Counted from the stretch's first letter, positions 34,789 to 44,763 are shown. The stretch: DNA of 64,000 bases from Raineyella antarctica (GCF_900092135.1 NZ_FMYF01000009.1:1-64000); one strand, 5' to 3'. Notes: generated by a model not told the origin, from the sequence alone. Translations and numbers: made by a program.

Positions 34789-35625
34789 TCAGGCGGTGAT
34801 CAGGCCGGCCATCAGCAGGCCGACGATCACGACGCCGAGGATGACGCGGTAGATGATGAAGCTGGTGAAGGTGTTGGAGGAGACGAACTTCAGCAGCCAG
34901 GCGATGGAGCCGTACGCGACCACGAACGACACGGCCGTTGCGATCAGGGTCGGGCCCCAGCCCACGCCGGCCGCGATGTCGCTGCCCTTGGTCACGGCCT
35001 CCAGGGCGCCGGCCGCGACCAGCGCGGGGATGCCCATGAAGAAGCTCAGCCGGGTCGCCGTCACGCGGTCGAAGCCGGCGAACAGACCGGCGGAGATGGT
35101 CGCGCCCGAGCGGGAGATGCCGGGGAACAGCGGTGCCAGGGCCTGGAACAGGCCGATGACGAGGGCGTCCTTGACGGTGACGTCGCGCATCTGGCGGTTG
35201 CGGCCGGGACGCCGATCGGCGATCCACATCACGATGCTCCACAGGAGCAGCGCGCCGGCGATCACCCACATGCTGCGCAGCGTGGTCTCGATCGCGCCCT
35301 TGAACAGCAGGCCGACCACGGCGACCGGGATCGAGCCGACGATGATGCCCCAGCCCAGCCGGTAGTCGTGGTCCTGGCGGGCCTCCTTGTCGCGCAGGCC
35401 CTTGAACCAGGCCACGGCGATCCGGACGATGTCCTTCCAGAAGAACACGATCGCCGCGATGATCGCGCCGACCTGGATGACGGCCGTGAAGGCAGTCATT
35501 CCGGGGTCGTCGATCTGGTAGCCCAGGAGCTTCTCGACGATGTTGAGGTGACCGGTGCTCGAGACGGGGAGGAACTCGGTGATGCCCTCGACGATGCCGA
35601 GAAGGACGGCGTGGAACCAGTTCAT
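34789..35625 (-). CDS. uppP: Undecaprenyl-diphosphatase
   Basis: 278-residue BacA/UppP protein that regenerates the C55-P carrier for cell-wall synthesis. The catalytic motifs GITEFLPVSSTGH (residues 14-26) and PGISRSGATI near 167 are complete, and eight membrane helices are predicted. ATG at 35625. Overproduction is associated with bacitracin resistance in the family. Confidence 0.95.
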   Translation of the reverse strand: MNWFHAVLLGIVEGITEFLPVSSTGHLNIVEKLLGYQIDDPGMTAFTAVIQVGAIIAAIVFFWKDIVRIAVAWFKGLRDKEARQDHDYRLGWGIIVGSIPVAVVGLLFKGAIETTLRSMWVIAGALLLWSIVMWIADRRPGRNRQMRDVTVKDALVIGLFQALAPLFPGISRSGATISAGLFAGFDRVTATRLSFFMGIPALVAAGALEAVTKGSDIAAGVGWGPTLIATAVSFVVAYGSIAWLLKFVSSNTFTSFIIYRVILGVVIVGLLMAGLITA

Positions 35626-35821
35626 TGTGGCCTTTCCGGGGAAGGATGGGGACAGGGGGCACCCTGACGCTACCCCCCGACGGCCCCCGGTCGCTTCTTC
35701 GGGACCTGGAGGCGGCACGCGCCAGAGTGGATCGTACGCCTCGGCGGTCGCGGCCTGCGCCCGCTGATCCAGCAGCCCGCTACCAGCCCGCTACCAGCCC
35801 GGGCCCACCCGAAGGAGCAGC

Positions 35822-37048
35822 ATGCGCCCGGTGATGAACCTGGACGACTCCCTGCAGGACCTCTCCGAGGCGCTGCAGCGTCGCCTCGTCGTGCTGGACG
35901 AGCGGATGCGGGTGCTGGCCTACTCGATCCACGAGTCCGAGGAGGACCGGGAGCGGCTGTCCCACCTGCTCGCGCACAGCGACACCTGGCGGCCGCTGCC
36001 GGCCGGCATCGAGGGCCCCGAGCTCCGCGACGCCGGGGCGGGGGCGCGCTGGGTGCTGGTGCCGCTGCGCGACCACCGCCACCGGGTCGGCTACCTGGTC
36101 CACTTCCTGCCCGCCGGGGAGGACCTCCCGCCCGAGGCGGTGGCGGGGCTGGCGGAGGGCGCCGGCCGGCTGGGCGTGCTGTTGTCGCTGCGGACGATGT
36201 ACGCCGAGCGCGACGCGGCCCGTGCCCGCGACCTGCTCGCCGGGCTGCTGGACGTCCGGGCGCCGGCCGACGAGCGGGAGCGTACGGCCCGGGCGATGGT
36301 CCGGGAGGGGATGGTCGGCGGCTCGGAGCAGTACTGCGCCGTGGTGCTCGGCGTGCCGCCGGCCGTGCCGGACGAGGCGGCCTGGAAGGCGCGTACCGCG
36401 GTCGAGGCGACGCTCGACTTCGTGGCCCGCACCTCGACCGCGACGGTGGTCGGTGCGGTCGTCGAGGGCATCGGCGTGCTGGTCTTCCCGCGTCCGGTCG
36501 TCGCCGAACGCCTGGAGCGGGTGCTGCGGACACCGGCCCTGGCTGAGGTCCGGGCCGGGATCGGCGGTCCGGTCGGCCGGTTGGAGGACGTACGGACGTC
36601 GTACGGGCAGGCCGAACGTGCCTGGCTGGCGGCCTGTCTGGATCCGGTGACGTACCCGAGGGTGACCGGATGGGCCGACCTGGGCCTGGACAAGCTGCTG
36701 CTCGACCTGCCGCTGGACCGGCTCACCGTGGACGACCTGCCCGATGGGGTGCGCAGGTTGTTGGCCTCCGACCACCGCGAGGTCGACGTGCCGACCCTGG
36801 AGGCCTACCTCGACGCCGGAGGTGAGGCCAGCTCCACGGCCGCGGCCCTCGGGATCCACCGCTCGACCCTGTACTACCGGCTCGAGCGGATCCGTACGAC
36901 CACCGCGGTCGACCTGTCCGACGGCGTGGCCCGGCGTGACCTGCACACCGGGCTGCGGGTGGCCCGTCTCGCCGGGATGCTGGGGCTGGCGGGCGGTCAG
37001 CCCACCAGCGCACCAGGCCTCAGCCCCTGGTCGACGGTCGGGTCGTAG
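35822..37048 (+). CDS. PucR/CdaR-family transcriptional regulator
   Basis: 408 residues. The C-terminus is a PucR-type HTH: EAYLDAGGEASSTAAALGIH followed by RSTLYYRLERI, residues ~325-360. A degenerate cyclase-like middle domain precedes it and the N-terminal ~150 residues are probably the ligand-sensing part. The SD AAGGAG lies just before the ATG. Such activators usually control purine, sugar-acid or amino-acid use by neighbouring genes. It overlaps the convergent monooxygenase gene by 52 bp; the target is not evident. Confidence 0.85.
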   Translation: MRPVMNLDDSLQDLSEALQRRLVVLDERMRVLAYSIHESEEDRERLSHLLAHSDTWRPLPAGIEGPELRDAGAGARWVLVPLRDHRHRVGYLVHFLPAGEDLPPEAVAGLAEGAGRLGVLLSLRTMYAERDAARARDLLAGLLDVRAPADERERTARAMVREGMVGGSEQYCAVVLGVPPAVPDEAAWKARTAVEATLDFVARTSTATVVGAVVEGIGVLVFPRPVVAERLERVLRTPALAEVRAGIGGPVGRLEDVRTSYGQAERAWLAACLDPVTYPRVTGWADLGLDKLLLDLPLDRLTVDDLPDGVRRLLASDHREVDVPTLEAYLDAGGEASSTAAALGIHRSTLYYRLERIRTTTAVDLSDGVARRDLHTGLRVARLAGMLGLAGGQPTSAPGLSPWSTVGS

Positions 37049-38226
37049 CCGTGGATCCAGGCCAGCTTGTCCTCGATGAAGTCCGTCTCCGCCATGGCGG
37101 CATTGCGGGCATCCGCCTCGGGGCCGTCCGGCACCTGCAGCGCCTCGGCCACCTGCCAGGACGCGAACTGCACCCCGCGGGTCCGCAGCTTGCGCCGTGC
37201 CTCGTACGCCTCGAACGCGGCGGTCGGGTTGTTGAGGTCGCCGCGGGCCAGTTCCTCGGCGAGCACGTACGTGTCCTCGATCGACTGGTTGGCGCCCTGG
37301 CCGTGGTGCGGGACCAGCGCGTGCGCGGCGTCGCCGAGCAGCACGACGCGGCCGCGGTGCCAGGTACGCAGCGGGGGACGGCGCATCAGGGCCCAGCGCT
37401 GGTCGATGTCGACCGCACCGACCATCTGGGTGACGGCTGGGTGCCAGCCTGCGAAGGCCGCGAACTTCTCCCGGTCCTCGGCCGCGACGACCCAGTCCTG
37501 GGCGGTCCACTGGGCCGGGGTCCGGGTCACTGCGAGGAAGTTGACGTCCTCACCCTGGCCGCCGATCGCGTAGTGCAGCAGGTGGCCGGTCGGCCCGACC
37601 CAGAACTGGATCGCTCGCGGGTCGGGAAGTTCGGTGAGCTGCTCGGTCGGGACGATGCCGCGGAAGCCGGAGCGGCCCGAGTAGATCGCGTCGTCGTGGC
37701 CGACGATCCACTTGCGGACGATCGAGCGGGCGCCGTCGGCACCCACGACCACGCCGGCGCTCAGCTGCGAGCCGTCGGCCAGGTCGATCAGTACCCGGTC
37801 GTCCTCCTCGCGCAGGCCGGTGACCTTGTGGGACAGGCGGATGGAGTCCATGCCCACGGCCCCGGAGAGCACCCGCTGCAGTTCGGCGCGGTGGATACCC
37901 CAGTAGTCGGCGCCGAACCGCTCCTTGTAGCTCTCGCCCACCGGCGTACGAGCCAGGGTGGCGCCGGTGCGACCGTCCCGGAAGACCAGGTCGGTCTGCG
38001 GCCAGGAGACCTCGTCGAGCGCGTCATACACGCCGTAGCGGTGGTAGAGGTTGGTGGCGTTCGCCGACAGCGCGACGGCCGCACCGACCTCGCGCAGCTC
38101 GGAGGTGCGCTCGAGCAAGGTGGCCTGGATGCCGCGCTCGCGCAGTGCGAGGGCGAGGGTGAGGCCGCCGATGCCGGCGCCGATGATCACCACGTCGGTG
38201 TGGGGGACCGTCTGCTGCGTTGTCAT
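36997..38226 (-). CDS. FAD-dependent aromatic monooxygenase (salicylate hydroxylase-like)
   Basis: 409-residue group A flavoprotein monooxygenase. VVIIGAGIGGLTLALAL near residue 13 binds ADP of FAD, VVVGADGARSIVRK near 165 is the DG motif and VVLLGDAAHALVPHHGQGAN near 295 the GD motif. The pattern resembles salicylate and 3-hydroxybenzoate hydroxylases, which insert an oxygen into aromatic acids using NAD(P)H. ATG at 38226 is preferred over GTG at 38235. No ring-cleavage gene is adjacent, so the substrate is open. Confidence 0.88.
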   Translation of the reverse strand: MTTQQTVPHTDVVIIGAGIGGLTLALALRERGIQATLLERTSELREVGAAVALSANATNLYHRYGVYDALDEVSWPQTDLVFRDGRTGATLARTPVGESYKERFGADYWGIHRAELQRVLSGAVGMDSIRLSHKVTGLREEDDRVLIDLADGSQLSAGVVVGADGARSIVRKWIVGHDDAIYSGRSGFRGIVPTEQLTELPDPRAIQFWVGPTGHLLHYAIGGQGEDVNFLAVTRTPAQWTAQDWVVAAEDREKFAAFAGWHPAVTQMVGAVDIDQRWALMRRPPLRTWHRGRVVLLGDAAHALVPHHGQGANQSIEDTYVLAEELARGDLNNPTAAFEAYEARRKLRTRGVQFASWQVAEALQVPDGPEADARNAAMAETDFIEDKLAWIHGYDPTVDQGLRPGALVG

Positions 38227-38250
38227 GTAAATCACACTACGTAGGACGGC

Positions 38251-38263
38251 ATGACGGTGTCAT
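38251..38263. promoter_or_regulatory. Inverted repeat upstream of the monooxygenase
   Basis: ATGAC-GGT-GTCAT lies 25-37 bp before the monooxygenase ATG, and the palindrome CTACGTAG lies between it and the start. Either may be an operator. Confidence 0.3.
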
Positions 38264-38354
38264 CGCCAATTCTGACGCAATTCGACTTGATCCTTTCAGA
38301 CAGAGTGTCGCATTGTGGTGAGTGGCCGGCGCGGGGCGGGTCGTCTGGCATACG

Positions 38355-38424
38355 TCGGGCGCTGCAGCTCGGGCGCTGCAGCTCGGGCGCCGCAGCTCGG
38401 GCGCTGCAGCTCGGGCGCCGCAGC
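38355..38424. repeat. Five tandem 14-bp repeats downstream of the DUF222/HNH gene
   Basis: TCGGGCGCTGCAGC repeats at 38355, 38369, 38383, 38397 and 38411, with copies 3 and 5 carrying CGCAGC instead of TGCAGC. A sixth partial copy follows. Confidence 0.92.
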
Positions 38425-38465
38425 TCGGGGACCCAGGATGGGGGCCCAGGTTCACGGGCCGATGC

Positions 38466-39830
38466 TCAGGCGACGGGGCAAGGGTCGAAGCGGCGGTGGC
38501 GGCGGGGCGCCATGCTGCGATCGACCCGGCGCGGTGGCAGCACCTCGGCCAGACCGTCCGCCCCGAGGCGTACCTGCCAGCGGTGTTCGACAGGTCCGGT
38601 GACCGGGGGCTCGACGATGGCGTGGTGGTGGGGGCAGGCCAGGACGAGGTTGTCGAGGCTGGTGGGCCCACCCTGCTGCCAGGGGATGATGTGGTGCGCA
38701 TGGCAGGCGGCCGGTGGCCTGTCGCAGCCCGGGAAGACGCAGCCTCGGTCCCGCACGCCCAACGCGGTGCGGATCGGCGCGGTCACGAGGCGGTGCTCGC
38801 GGCCGACGTCGAGGACCTCGGAGTCCCCACCCAGGACGACCGGCACCAGGTCGGCATCGCAGCACATTCGCCGCAGCTCCCCGGGGCTGATCCGGTCCCC
38901 GGAGGCGAGAAGCCCGGCACCAGTGGCACCGTCCCGCAGCCAGGACTCGGGCAGGTGCACCACGACGCGCGGTCGGTCACCGCCATGGGTGGGAGCGTCG
39001 CCGTGCAGGGCGGCGGCCTCGGCCAGTGCGACGAGCGCGTCGGCCCGCCGCATGGCCGGCGTGGTCTCCTCGGCGAGCGGGTCCAGGGCGTCGAGGGCGC
39101 GACGGCGCTCGGCATGGGCGATCGCGTCGAGCTGGGCCATCAGGGTCTGTGCCTGCACCAACGGCAGCTTGCCGCGGATGAAGACCGACCCATGTCCGTC
39201 GGGGCTGAAGTCGAGGTGACGGTTCCGGCGGGCCAGCCGCTCCTCCCGCTCCAGTCGCGCGGCCTCCAGTTCGTCGGCCTGCTCGGGAGCGACGACCTCG
39301 AGCAGGTGTCGGGCCAGCGTCGTCAGCCCGCGGGAGTCGAAGTCGGCCGCGTGGTCGACCATCGTCTGCTCGGCGAGTCGGCGCTGGCCGGCGTCCAGGT
39401 CGTCGGGCAGGTCGGACAGTACGCCGGTGATCGCACGGGCCTGCTCCGGGGACGCGGTTCCGGCCAGGGCGGCCTCCCGCAGCAGCGGGAATTGCGCAAG
39501 ATCGCGACCACGCAGGAGCAGGGCAGACGCCTCACGTCGGGTCATCGGGTGGGTGCTGGTCAGCCAGCTGGTCAGTGACAGGCCGGTCGCGGCGACGTCG
39601 GAGCCGGCCGCATGGATCTCCGCAGCCAGTACCGAGGCGACGGTCTGCAACCGGTGGGCGGCTTGCAGGGCGGAGTCGAGGAGGGCCAGGCGTTCGCCGT
39701 CGGTTGCGAACGCCCGGTCGTGGTCGTGGTCGAGCGAGTCCAGTGTGTCGAGGATCCCGGCCAGCGAGCGGCCGGTCCGGGTCCCCCATTCCCGTTCCAT
39801 GAGTTCAACGCTAGAGACCTCCTCTGACAT
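38466..39830 (-). CDS. DUF222/HNH-endonuclease protein (REP13E12 type)
   Basis: 454 residues. The N-terminal two-thirds are the helical DUF222 domain; the C-terminal HNH nuclease reads CVFPGCDRPPAACHAHHIIP then LDNLVLACPHHHAIVE (residues ~375-420), with both Cys pairs and the His-Asn-His core intact. Similar proteins occur in many copies in actinobacteria and are the REP13E12 repeat of mycobacteria, a site for phage integration. The start is uncertain: ATG 39830 is used; ATG 39800 follows AGGAGG at long spacing. Flanked by two unrelated 14-bp tandem repeats. Confidence 0.85.
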   Translation of the reverse strand: MSEEVSSVELMEREWGTRTGRSLAGILDTLDSLDHDHDRAFATDGERLALLDSALQAAHRLQTVASVLAAEIHAAGSDVAATGLSLTSWLTSTHPMTRREASALLLRGRDLAQFPLLREAALAGTASPEQARAITGVLSDLPDDLDAGQRRLAEQTMVDHAADFDSRGLTTLARHLLEVVAPEQADELEAARLEREERLARRNRHLDFSPDGHGSVFIRGKLPLVQAQTLMAQLDAIAHAERRRALDALDPLAEETTPAMRRADALVALAEAAALHGDAPTHGGDRPRVVVHLPESWLRDGATGAGLLASGDRISPGELRRMCCDADLVPVVLGGDSEVLDVGREHRLVTAPIRTALGVRDRGCVFPGCDRPPAACHAHHIIPWQQGGPTSLDNLVLACPHHHAIVEPPVTGPVEHRWQVRLGADGLAEVLPPRRVDRSMAPRRHRRFDPCPVA

Positions 39831-39850
39831 TTTTTCGAACGCCTGTTCGA

Positions 39851-39891
39851 CACCCCGTACGAACCACCCCGTACGAACCACCCCGTACGAA
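39851..39891. repeat. Three tandem 14-bp repeats upstream of the DUF222/HNH gene
   Basis: CACCCCGTACGAAC at 39851, 39865 and (13 of 14 bases) 39879, about 20 bp before the chosen start codon. Confidence 0.88.
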
Positions 39892-40008
39892 TGATCTCCG
39901 CGTGAGCCCCCGGCTGATGCCGCTCGGGCATCGGGGCGGCAGGGCCGTCACTAGCATGGAGTGTTCCTCCATCCCTCGCGATGACCTCGCCCACCGGAAG
40001 GTCTCCAG

Positions 40009-40857
40009 ATGGTCCCCACCCTCTCGATCGTGTTCATGGCCGTGTCTATGGTCATCTGCTTCGTCGTCCCCCTAGGAGGCCTCGCGTTCCTCCTCACCCG
40101 TCGCGACGCCGGCGGGGGCAGGCGCTACCCGGGTGTCGGCCGAGCCTTCGCTGCGGGCATGCTCGCCTTCGGCGCCTCGCAATTGCTGGTCCGCATCCCG
40201 CTGATGACCCTGGTGGTGCCCCGACTGCCCGAGCCGATCGCGTCCTTCCTGCTCTCGGCCCCGATCGCGAGCCTGACAGCTGGACTGTTCGAGGAGACCG
40301 CGCGGCTGGTGGTGATCGTGTGGTTGTTGCGCCGCTTCCATCGCTGGGTGGACGGCGTCGCGTTCGGCCTCGGGCACGGTGGGCTCGAGGCGATGGTGCT
40401 GGTGGGTCTGCCCATGGTCAACAACCTCATCATCGCCGTCGCGATCAACACCGGGCGGCTGGACAGCCTGACCGCGGCCCTTCCGGCCGAACAGGTCACC
40501 CTGCTGCGCACCTCCCTGGTCGGGACCGACCCCTGGACCTTCCTGCTCGCGGGGGTGGAGCGGATCGGGGCCATCGCCTTCCACGTCGGAATGTCGGTGC
40601 TGGTCCTGTGGGGCGTGCACCGCTCCCGCCGGCTGCTGGCCTGGGTGCTGGCCGTGGTGGCCCACGCCGCCCTCAACGTGTCGGCCGTCGGCCTCAGCCG
40701 CACCGGCGCCTCGCCCTGGTTGGTCGAGGTCGTGGTGCTGGCCTGGGCCGTCGCGGCGGTGCTGCTGGTCCTGCGGCTGCGCCCCGCCTTCCCGAGGAAC
40801 GTCGAGCCCGACCTGCGTACGCTGCCGGCGCCCACACCAAACACGCCCCAGCCCTGA
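40009..40857 (+). CDS. YhfC-type intramembrane metalloprotease-like protein
   Basis: 282 residues, about eight membrane helices. Motifs LFEETARL near residue 94, FGLGHGGLEAMVL near 123 and AIAFHVGMSV near 187 give the paired Glu and His residues expected of CPBP/YhfC glutamic-type intramembrane proteases. The Pro-rich C-terminus is cytoplasmic. Substrate unknown. Confidence 0.75.
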   Translation: MVPTLSIVFMAVSMVICFVVPLGGLAFLLTRRDAGGGRRYPGVGRAFAAGMLAFGASQLLVRIPLMTLVVPRLPEPIASFLLSAPIASLTAGLFEETARLVVIVWLLRRFHRWVDGVAFGLGHGGLEAMVLVGLPMVNNLIIAVAINTGRLDSLTAALPAEQVTLLRTSLVGTDPWTFLLAGVERIGAIAFHVGMSVLVLWGVHRSRRLLAWVLAVVAHAALNVSAVGLSRTGASPWLVEVVVLAWAVAAVLLVLRLRPAFPRNVEPDLRTLPAPTPNTPQP

Positions 40858-40906
40858 CCGCTCCGGCGCCGAGAATCCGAGGGTTCCCACGGGCGCTCGC
40901 GCTGGC

Positions 40907-40912
40907 TAGCCT
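40907..40912 (+). promoter_or_regulatory. -10 box of a leaderless promoter (GH63-type glucosidase)
   Basis: TAGCCT with 6 nt to the GTG at 40919. Confidence 0.5.
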
Positions 40913-40918
40913 CGAGGC

Positions 40919-43687
40919 GTGCGCGATTCCGTGGCAGCAACGCAGGAAGGCCGGCGCCTCGCCCAGTCGGCGAGCGACGACTCCGCCTGGCGACGGTGGG
41001 GCCCGTACGTCGCGGCCCGGCAGTGGGGCACCGTACGCGAGGACTACTCCGCCAACGGCGACGCCTGGCGCTACTTCCCCTTCGACCAGGCCCACCAGCG
41101 CGCCTACCGCTGGGGTGAGGACGGGCTCGGCGGCCTGTGCGACCGCTACGGCTTCCTCAACCTCGCCGTCGCGCTGTGGAACACCCACGACGACCGCCTC
41201 AAGGAGCGCCTGTTCGGCCTGACCGGCCCGGAGGGCAACCACGGCGAGGACGTCAAGGAGTACTACTGGGCCCTCGACGCCACCCCGACCCACTCCTGGG
41301 CGCAATGGCTCTACCGCTACCCGCAGGCCGCCTTCCCCTACCAGCAACTCCGCGAGGCGAACGCGCACCGCGGCTACCACCTGGACGAGTACGAGCTCGC
41401 CGATACCGGGATCCTGGCCGAGGACCGCTTCTTCGACGTCACCGTCACCCACGCCAAGGCCGGCGCGACCGACATCTGCGTGGTGTACGAGGCCACCAAC
41501 CACGGCCCCGACGCCGCGCCGCTGCACCTGGTCCCGCAGCTCTGGTTCCGCAACACCTGGGTCTGGGGCGAGGACCGGCGGATGGCGACCATGCAGCAGG
41601 AGCAGTTCGAGGACGAGCGCGGCTACGTCGCGATCTCGGCCGAGCAGGCCTGGCTGAACCGCTACACGCTCTTCGCCGAGGGTGCACCGGAGGTGCTGTG
41701 GTGCGCCAACGAGACCGACGACGTCGCCTGCTTCGGCGCCGAGGAGAACCACCACCCGTACCCGAAGGACGCCGTCGACCGGGCGATCGTGCACGGCGAC
41801 CGTACGCTCCTCAGCCCCGAGCCCAACGGCACCAAGGTGGCCCTCGACTACGCGTACGACGCCGTTCCCCCCGGTGCCACGGTCCGGGTGCGGTTGCGGC
41901 TCGTGGCCGGGGACGGCCCGAAGCACCCCTTCGACGACGGGTTCGACCGGGTCCTGGCCGACCGCCGGGCGGAGGCCGACGAGTTCTACGGCGCGGTGAT
42001 CCCGGCGTCCGCGGACGCGAACGACACCCTGGTGGCCCGCCGCGCCTTCGCCGGCCTGAACTGGGGCAAGCAGCTCTACCGCTACTCGGTCCGCGAATGG
42101 CTGAGTGGCGATCCGGCCATGCCGCCCCCACCCGACCAGCGCCGCGCCCCCGAACCCGCCGGTCGCAACACCTCCTGGGGAAGCTTCGACCTGGCCGACG
42201 TCATCTCGATGCCGGACGACTGGGAGTACCCGTGGTTCGCCTCCTGGGACCTTGCCTTCCACACCGTCGCGCTGGCCGACATCGACCCGGCGTTCGCGAA
42301 GAGCCAGTTGCTGCTGATGTGCCGGGAGTGGTCCCAGCACCCCGACGGGCAGTTGCCGGCGTACGAGTGGTCGTTCAGCGACGTCAACCCGCCCGTGCAC
42401 GCGTGGGCGGCCTGGCAGGTGTACCTGGCCGACGGCGGGACCGACCGGGTCTTCCTGACCCGCATCATGACCAAGCTGCTGCTGAACTTCGGCTGGTGGG
42501 TCAACCGCAAGGACGAGGCCGGGAACGAACTCTTCGAGGGCGGCTTCCTCGGCATGGACAACATCTCGGTCTTCGACCGCTCCCGGTCCGTCCCCCAGGG
42601 CTGGCGCCTCGAGCAGTCCGACGCCACCAGTTGGGTGGCGTTCATGTGCCTGTCCATGCTGCGCATCGCGCAGGAGCTGGCGCGGGCCGACCCGGCGTGG
42701 GGCGACATCGCCACCACCTACCTGGAGCGGTTCCTGGCGATCAGCCAGGCGGTGGAGAACTTCGGCACCAACAAGACGTCCCTGTGGGACGAGCAGGACG
42801 GCTTCTTCTACGACATCCTGGTCGACGGGAACGGGGCCGTGCAGCCGGTACGGGTGCGTTCGCTGGTCGGCTTCGTGCCCCTGCTAGCGGTGGCGAACTC
42901 GCCGGCCTGGGTGGGCCGCGAGATCCCCCAGCTCGCTCGGCACCGGGCCTGGTTGAAGCGGCACCGTCCCGACCTTGCCCGCTACATCCTTGCCGATGCG
43001 CAGTCCGAGGATGCCGGGGTGACCCTGTCGCTGGTCGACCGGGACCGCTACCCGCGCCTGCTCGAGCGCCTGTTCGACCCCCGGGAGTTCCTCGCCGACC
43101 ACGGCATCCGCTCACTCCCCGCCGACTACCGTGACGGGGTGGAACTGGACCTGCTCGGGCAGAAGATGGGGATCCGCTACACCCCGGGCTACAGCGAGGA
43201 CGGCATGTTCGGGGGCAACTCGAACTGGCGCGGCCCGATCTGGTTCCCGCTGAACGTGCTGCTGATCGACGCCCTGCGGACGCGGGCCGAGGGAGTGGGG
43301 GGGCCGTTCGAGGTCGAGTTCCCGACCGGCTCCGGCGAGAAGGTGACCCTCGACGAGGCGGCGAACCGAATCGAACAACGGCTCCTCGACCTGTTCCGCC
43401 CCGCCCCCGACGGCCGCCGCCCGGGCGAGCAACGCGACCATCCGGGCGGCCCGCTCTGGGACGCCCACCCCACGTTCAGCGAGTACTTCCACGGGGACGA
43501 CGGAACCGGTCTCGGCGCCTCGCACCAGACCGGCTGGACGGGCATGGTGGCGCACCTGATCTGCACCCCACCGCCCGCCGGCTCGCCCGCCGGCTCGCCT
43601 GCCGCGTCGCCCGCCGGCTCGCCCGCAGACCCGCCCGCCACCCCGCCTCCCGCCTCGCCCGCCGATCCGACCCCGTCGCATCCCTGA
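40919..43687 (+). CDS. Glucosidase, MGH1/GH63-type (alpha/alpha)6 barrel
   Basis: 922-residue intracellular glycosidase (no signal peptide). Early motifs [19 protein letters not shown] and the conserved [11 protein letters not shown] are typical of the bacterial GH63-like glucosidases. The barrel carries [19 protein letters not shown] near residue 440, [21 protein letters not shown] near 478 with acidic catalytic candidates, and [19 protein letters not shown] near 760. The last ~45 residues are Pro/Ala/Gly/Ser repeats. GTG start supported by a leaderless box. The next gene is a glucose-dehydrogenase-like SDR 48 bp downstream, so the product may be glucose oxidised further. Confidence 0.88.
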   Translation: MRDSVAATQEGRRLAQSASDDSAWRRWGPYVAARQWGTVREDYSANGDAWRYFPFDQAHQRAYRWGEDGLGGLCDRYGFLNLAVALWNTHDDRLKERLFGLTGPEGNHGEDVKEYYWALDATPTHSWAQWLYRYPQAAFPYQQLREANAHRGYHLDEYELADTGILAEDRFFDVTVTHAKAGATDICVVYEATNHGPDAAPLHLVPQLWFRNTWVWGEDRRMATMQQEQFEDERGYVAISAEQAWLNRYTLFAEGAPEVLWCANETDDVACFGAEENHHPYPKDAVDRAIVHGDRTLLSPEPNGTKVALDYAYDAVPPGATVRVRLRLVAGDGPKHPFDDGFDRVLADRRAEADEFYGAVIPASADANDTLVARRAFAGLNWGKQLYRYSVREWLSGDPAMPPPPDQRRAPEPAGRNTSWGSFDLADVISMPDDWEYPWFASWDLAFHTVALADIDPAFAKSQLLLMCREWSQHPDGQLPAYEWSFSDVNPPVHAWAAWQVYLADGGTDRVFLTRIMTKLLLNFGWWVNRKDEAGNELFEGGFLGMDNISVFDRSRSVPQGWRLEQSDATSWVAFMCLSMLRIAQELARADPAWGDIATTYLERFLAISQAVENFGTNKTSLWDEQDGFFYDILVDGNGAVQPVRVRSLVGFVPLLAVANSPAWVGREIPQLARHRAWLKRHRPDLARYILADAQSEDAGVTLSLVDRDRYPRLLERLFDPREFLADHGIRSLPADYRDGVELDLLGQKMGIRYTPGYSEDGMFGGNSNWRGPIWFPLNVLLIDALRTRAEGVGGPFEVEFPTGSGEKVTLDEAANRIEQRLLDLFRPAPDGRRPGEQRDHPGGPLWDAHPTFSEYFHGDDGTGLGASHQTGWTGMVAHLICTPPPAGSPAGSPAASPAGSPADPPATPPPASPADPTPSHP

Positions 43688-43735
43688 CCCGACCCCACCG
43701 CCGGCCCCGTACCCCCTCGTCACCCAGGAGACCCC

Positions 43736-44569
43736 ATGTCCCAGACCCCAGCGCCTCCCACCCCCGCCCCCGTTCCGGCGCCCGCCCCGGTCACCGGCCC
43801 GGTCAGCCTGCGGGGTCGTACGATCGTCGTGACCGGCGCCAACACGGGAATCGGCGCCGCGATCGCCAAGTTGGCGGGCGCCACTGGCATGAACGTCGTG
43901 ATCGACTACGTCGCCCACCCCGAGCTCAACCAGCCGCTGATCGACGAGATCGTCGCCGCCGGTGGACAGGCCATCGCCGTCCAGGCCGACGTCACCAGGG
44001 TCGAGCACCTGCAGAGCCTGGTGGACGCGGCCGTCGACGCGTACGGCCGGCTGGACGTCTGGGTCAACAACGCGGGGGTCGAGACCAGGCTCAGCCTGCT
44101 GGAGGACACGGAGGAGAAGTACGACTTCGTGATGGACATCAACATGAAGGGTGCGTACTTCGGCGCCCAGGTCGCGGCGAAGCGGTTCATCGCACAGGGC
44201 AGCCGCGGGGTGATCGTCAACGTCTCCAGCGTGCACGAGGACTGGCCGATGCCCGGCAACACGGCCTACTGCGTCGCCAAGGGCGGCCTGCGGATGTTCG
44301 CCAAGAACGTGGGTGTCGAGCTGGCCGACCATGGCATCCGGGTGGTGAACGTGGCGCCCGGCGCGATCAGTACGCCGATCAACAAGGAGACCGAGGCCGA
44401 CCCGGGCAAGATCAAGCAGTTGAACGAGTCGATCCCAGCCGGCCGGATCGGGCAGCCGTCCGAGGTCGCGAGCGTGGTGCTCTTCGTCGCCAGCGACGAG
44501 GCCAGCTACATGACGGCCACCACTGTCACCGTCGACGGGGGCATCACCCAGGGGGCGGCTGGGCTCTGA
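43736..44569 (+). CDS. Short-chain dehydrogenase, glucose 1-dehydrogenase-like
   Basis: 277-residue classical SDR. The first ~24 residues are Pro/Ala-rich and unusual. TGANTGIG near residue 34 binds NAD(P), NNAGVE near 108 is present, and YCVAK near 180 holds the catalytic Tyr and Lys. The end DGGITQG matches glucose dehydrogenases. Spacing to the GH63-type gene suggests an operon. Confidence 0.82.
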   Translation: MSQTPAPPTPAPVPAPAPVTGPVSLRGRTIVVTGANTGIGAAIAKLAGATGMNVVIDYVAHPELNQPLIDEIVAAGGQAIAVQADVTRVEHLQSLVDAAVDAYGRLDVWVNNAGVETRLSLLEDTEEKYDFVMDINMKGAYFGAQVAAKRFIAQGSRGVIVNVSSVHEDWPMPGNTAYCVAKGGLRMFAKNVGVELADHGIRVVNVAPGAISTPINKETEADPGKIKQLNESIPAGRIGQPSEVASVVLFVASDEASYMTATTVTVDGGITQGAAGL

Positions 44570-44729
44570 CGCCGTTCGTCCCGCGGCCGGCGCGTGGCGA
44601 ACGTGACGACGTCGGCCGTGGGGGCGCGGACCCTTCGCACCGGCGTGTCCACAGTCCGCCCTCTGTGGTGCGTGTCACAGTTGGGCCAACCCCTCCCGGC
44701 GTGTTGCGGCGGGGATGGGGAGTGAGGTA

Positions 44730-44754
44730 TTAAATACGGGAAGACCGTATTTAA
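44730..44754. promoter_or_regulatory. Perfect inverted repeat over the norZ ribosome-binding site
   Basis: TTAAATACGG (44730-44739), spacer GAAGA, then its exact complement CCGTATTTAA (44745-44754). The 3' arm overlaps the SD AAGGAG (44753-44758) of the NO reductase. It may be a repressor operator, for example for an Rrf2/NsrR-like protein, or an RNA hairpin that hides the SD. Confidence 0.6.
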
Positions 44755-44763
44755 GGAGATTCC

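Noticed and set aside
35770-35805. Repeated CCCGCTACCAG before the PucR gene
   Set aside because: Only two copies of 11 bp in low-complexity DNA.
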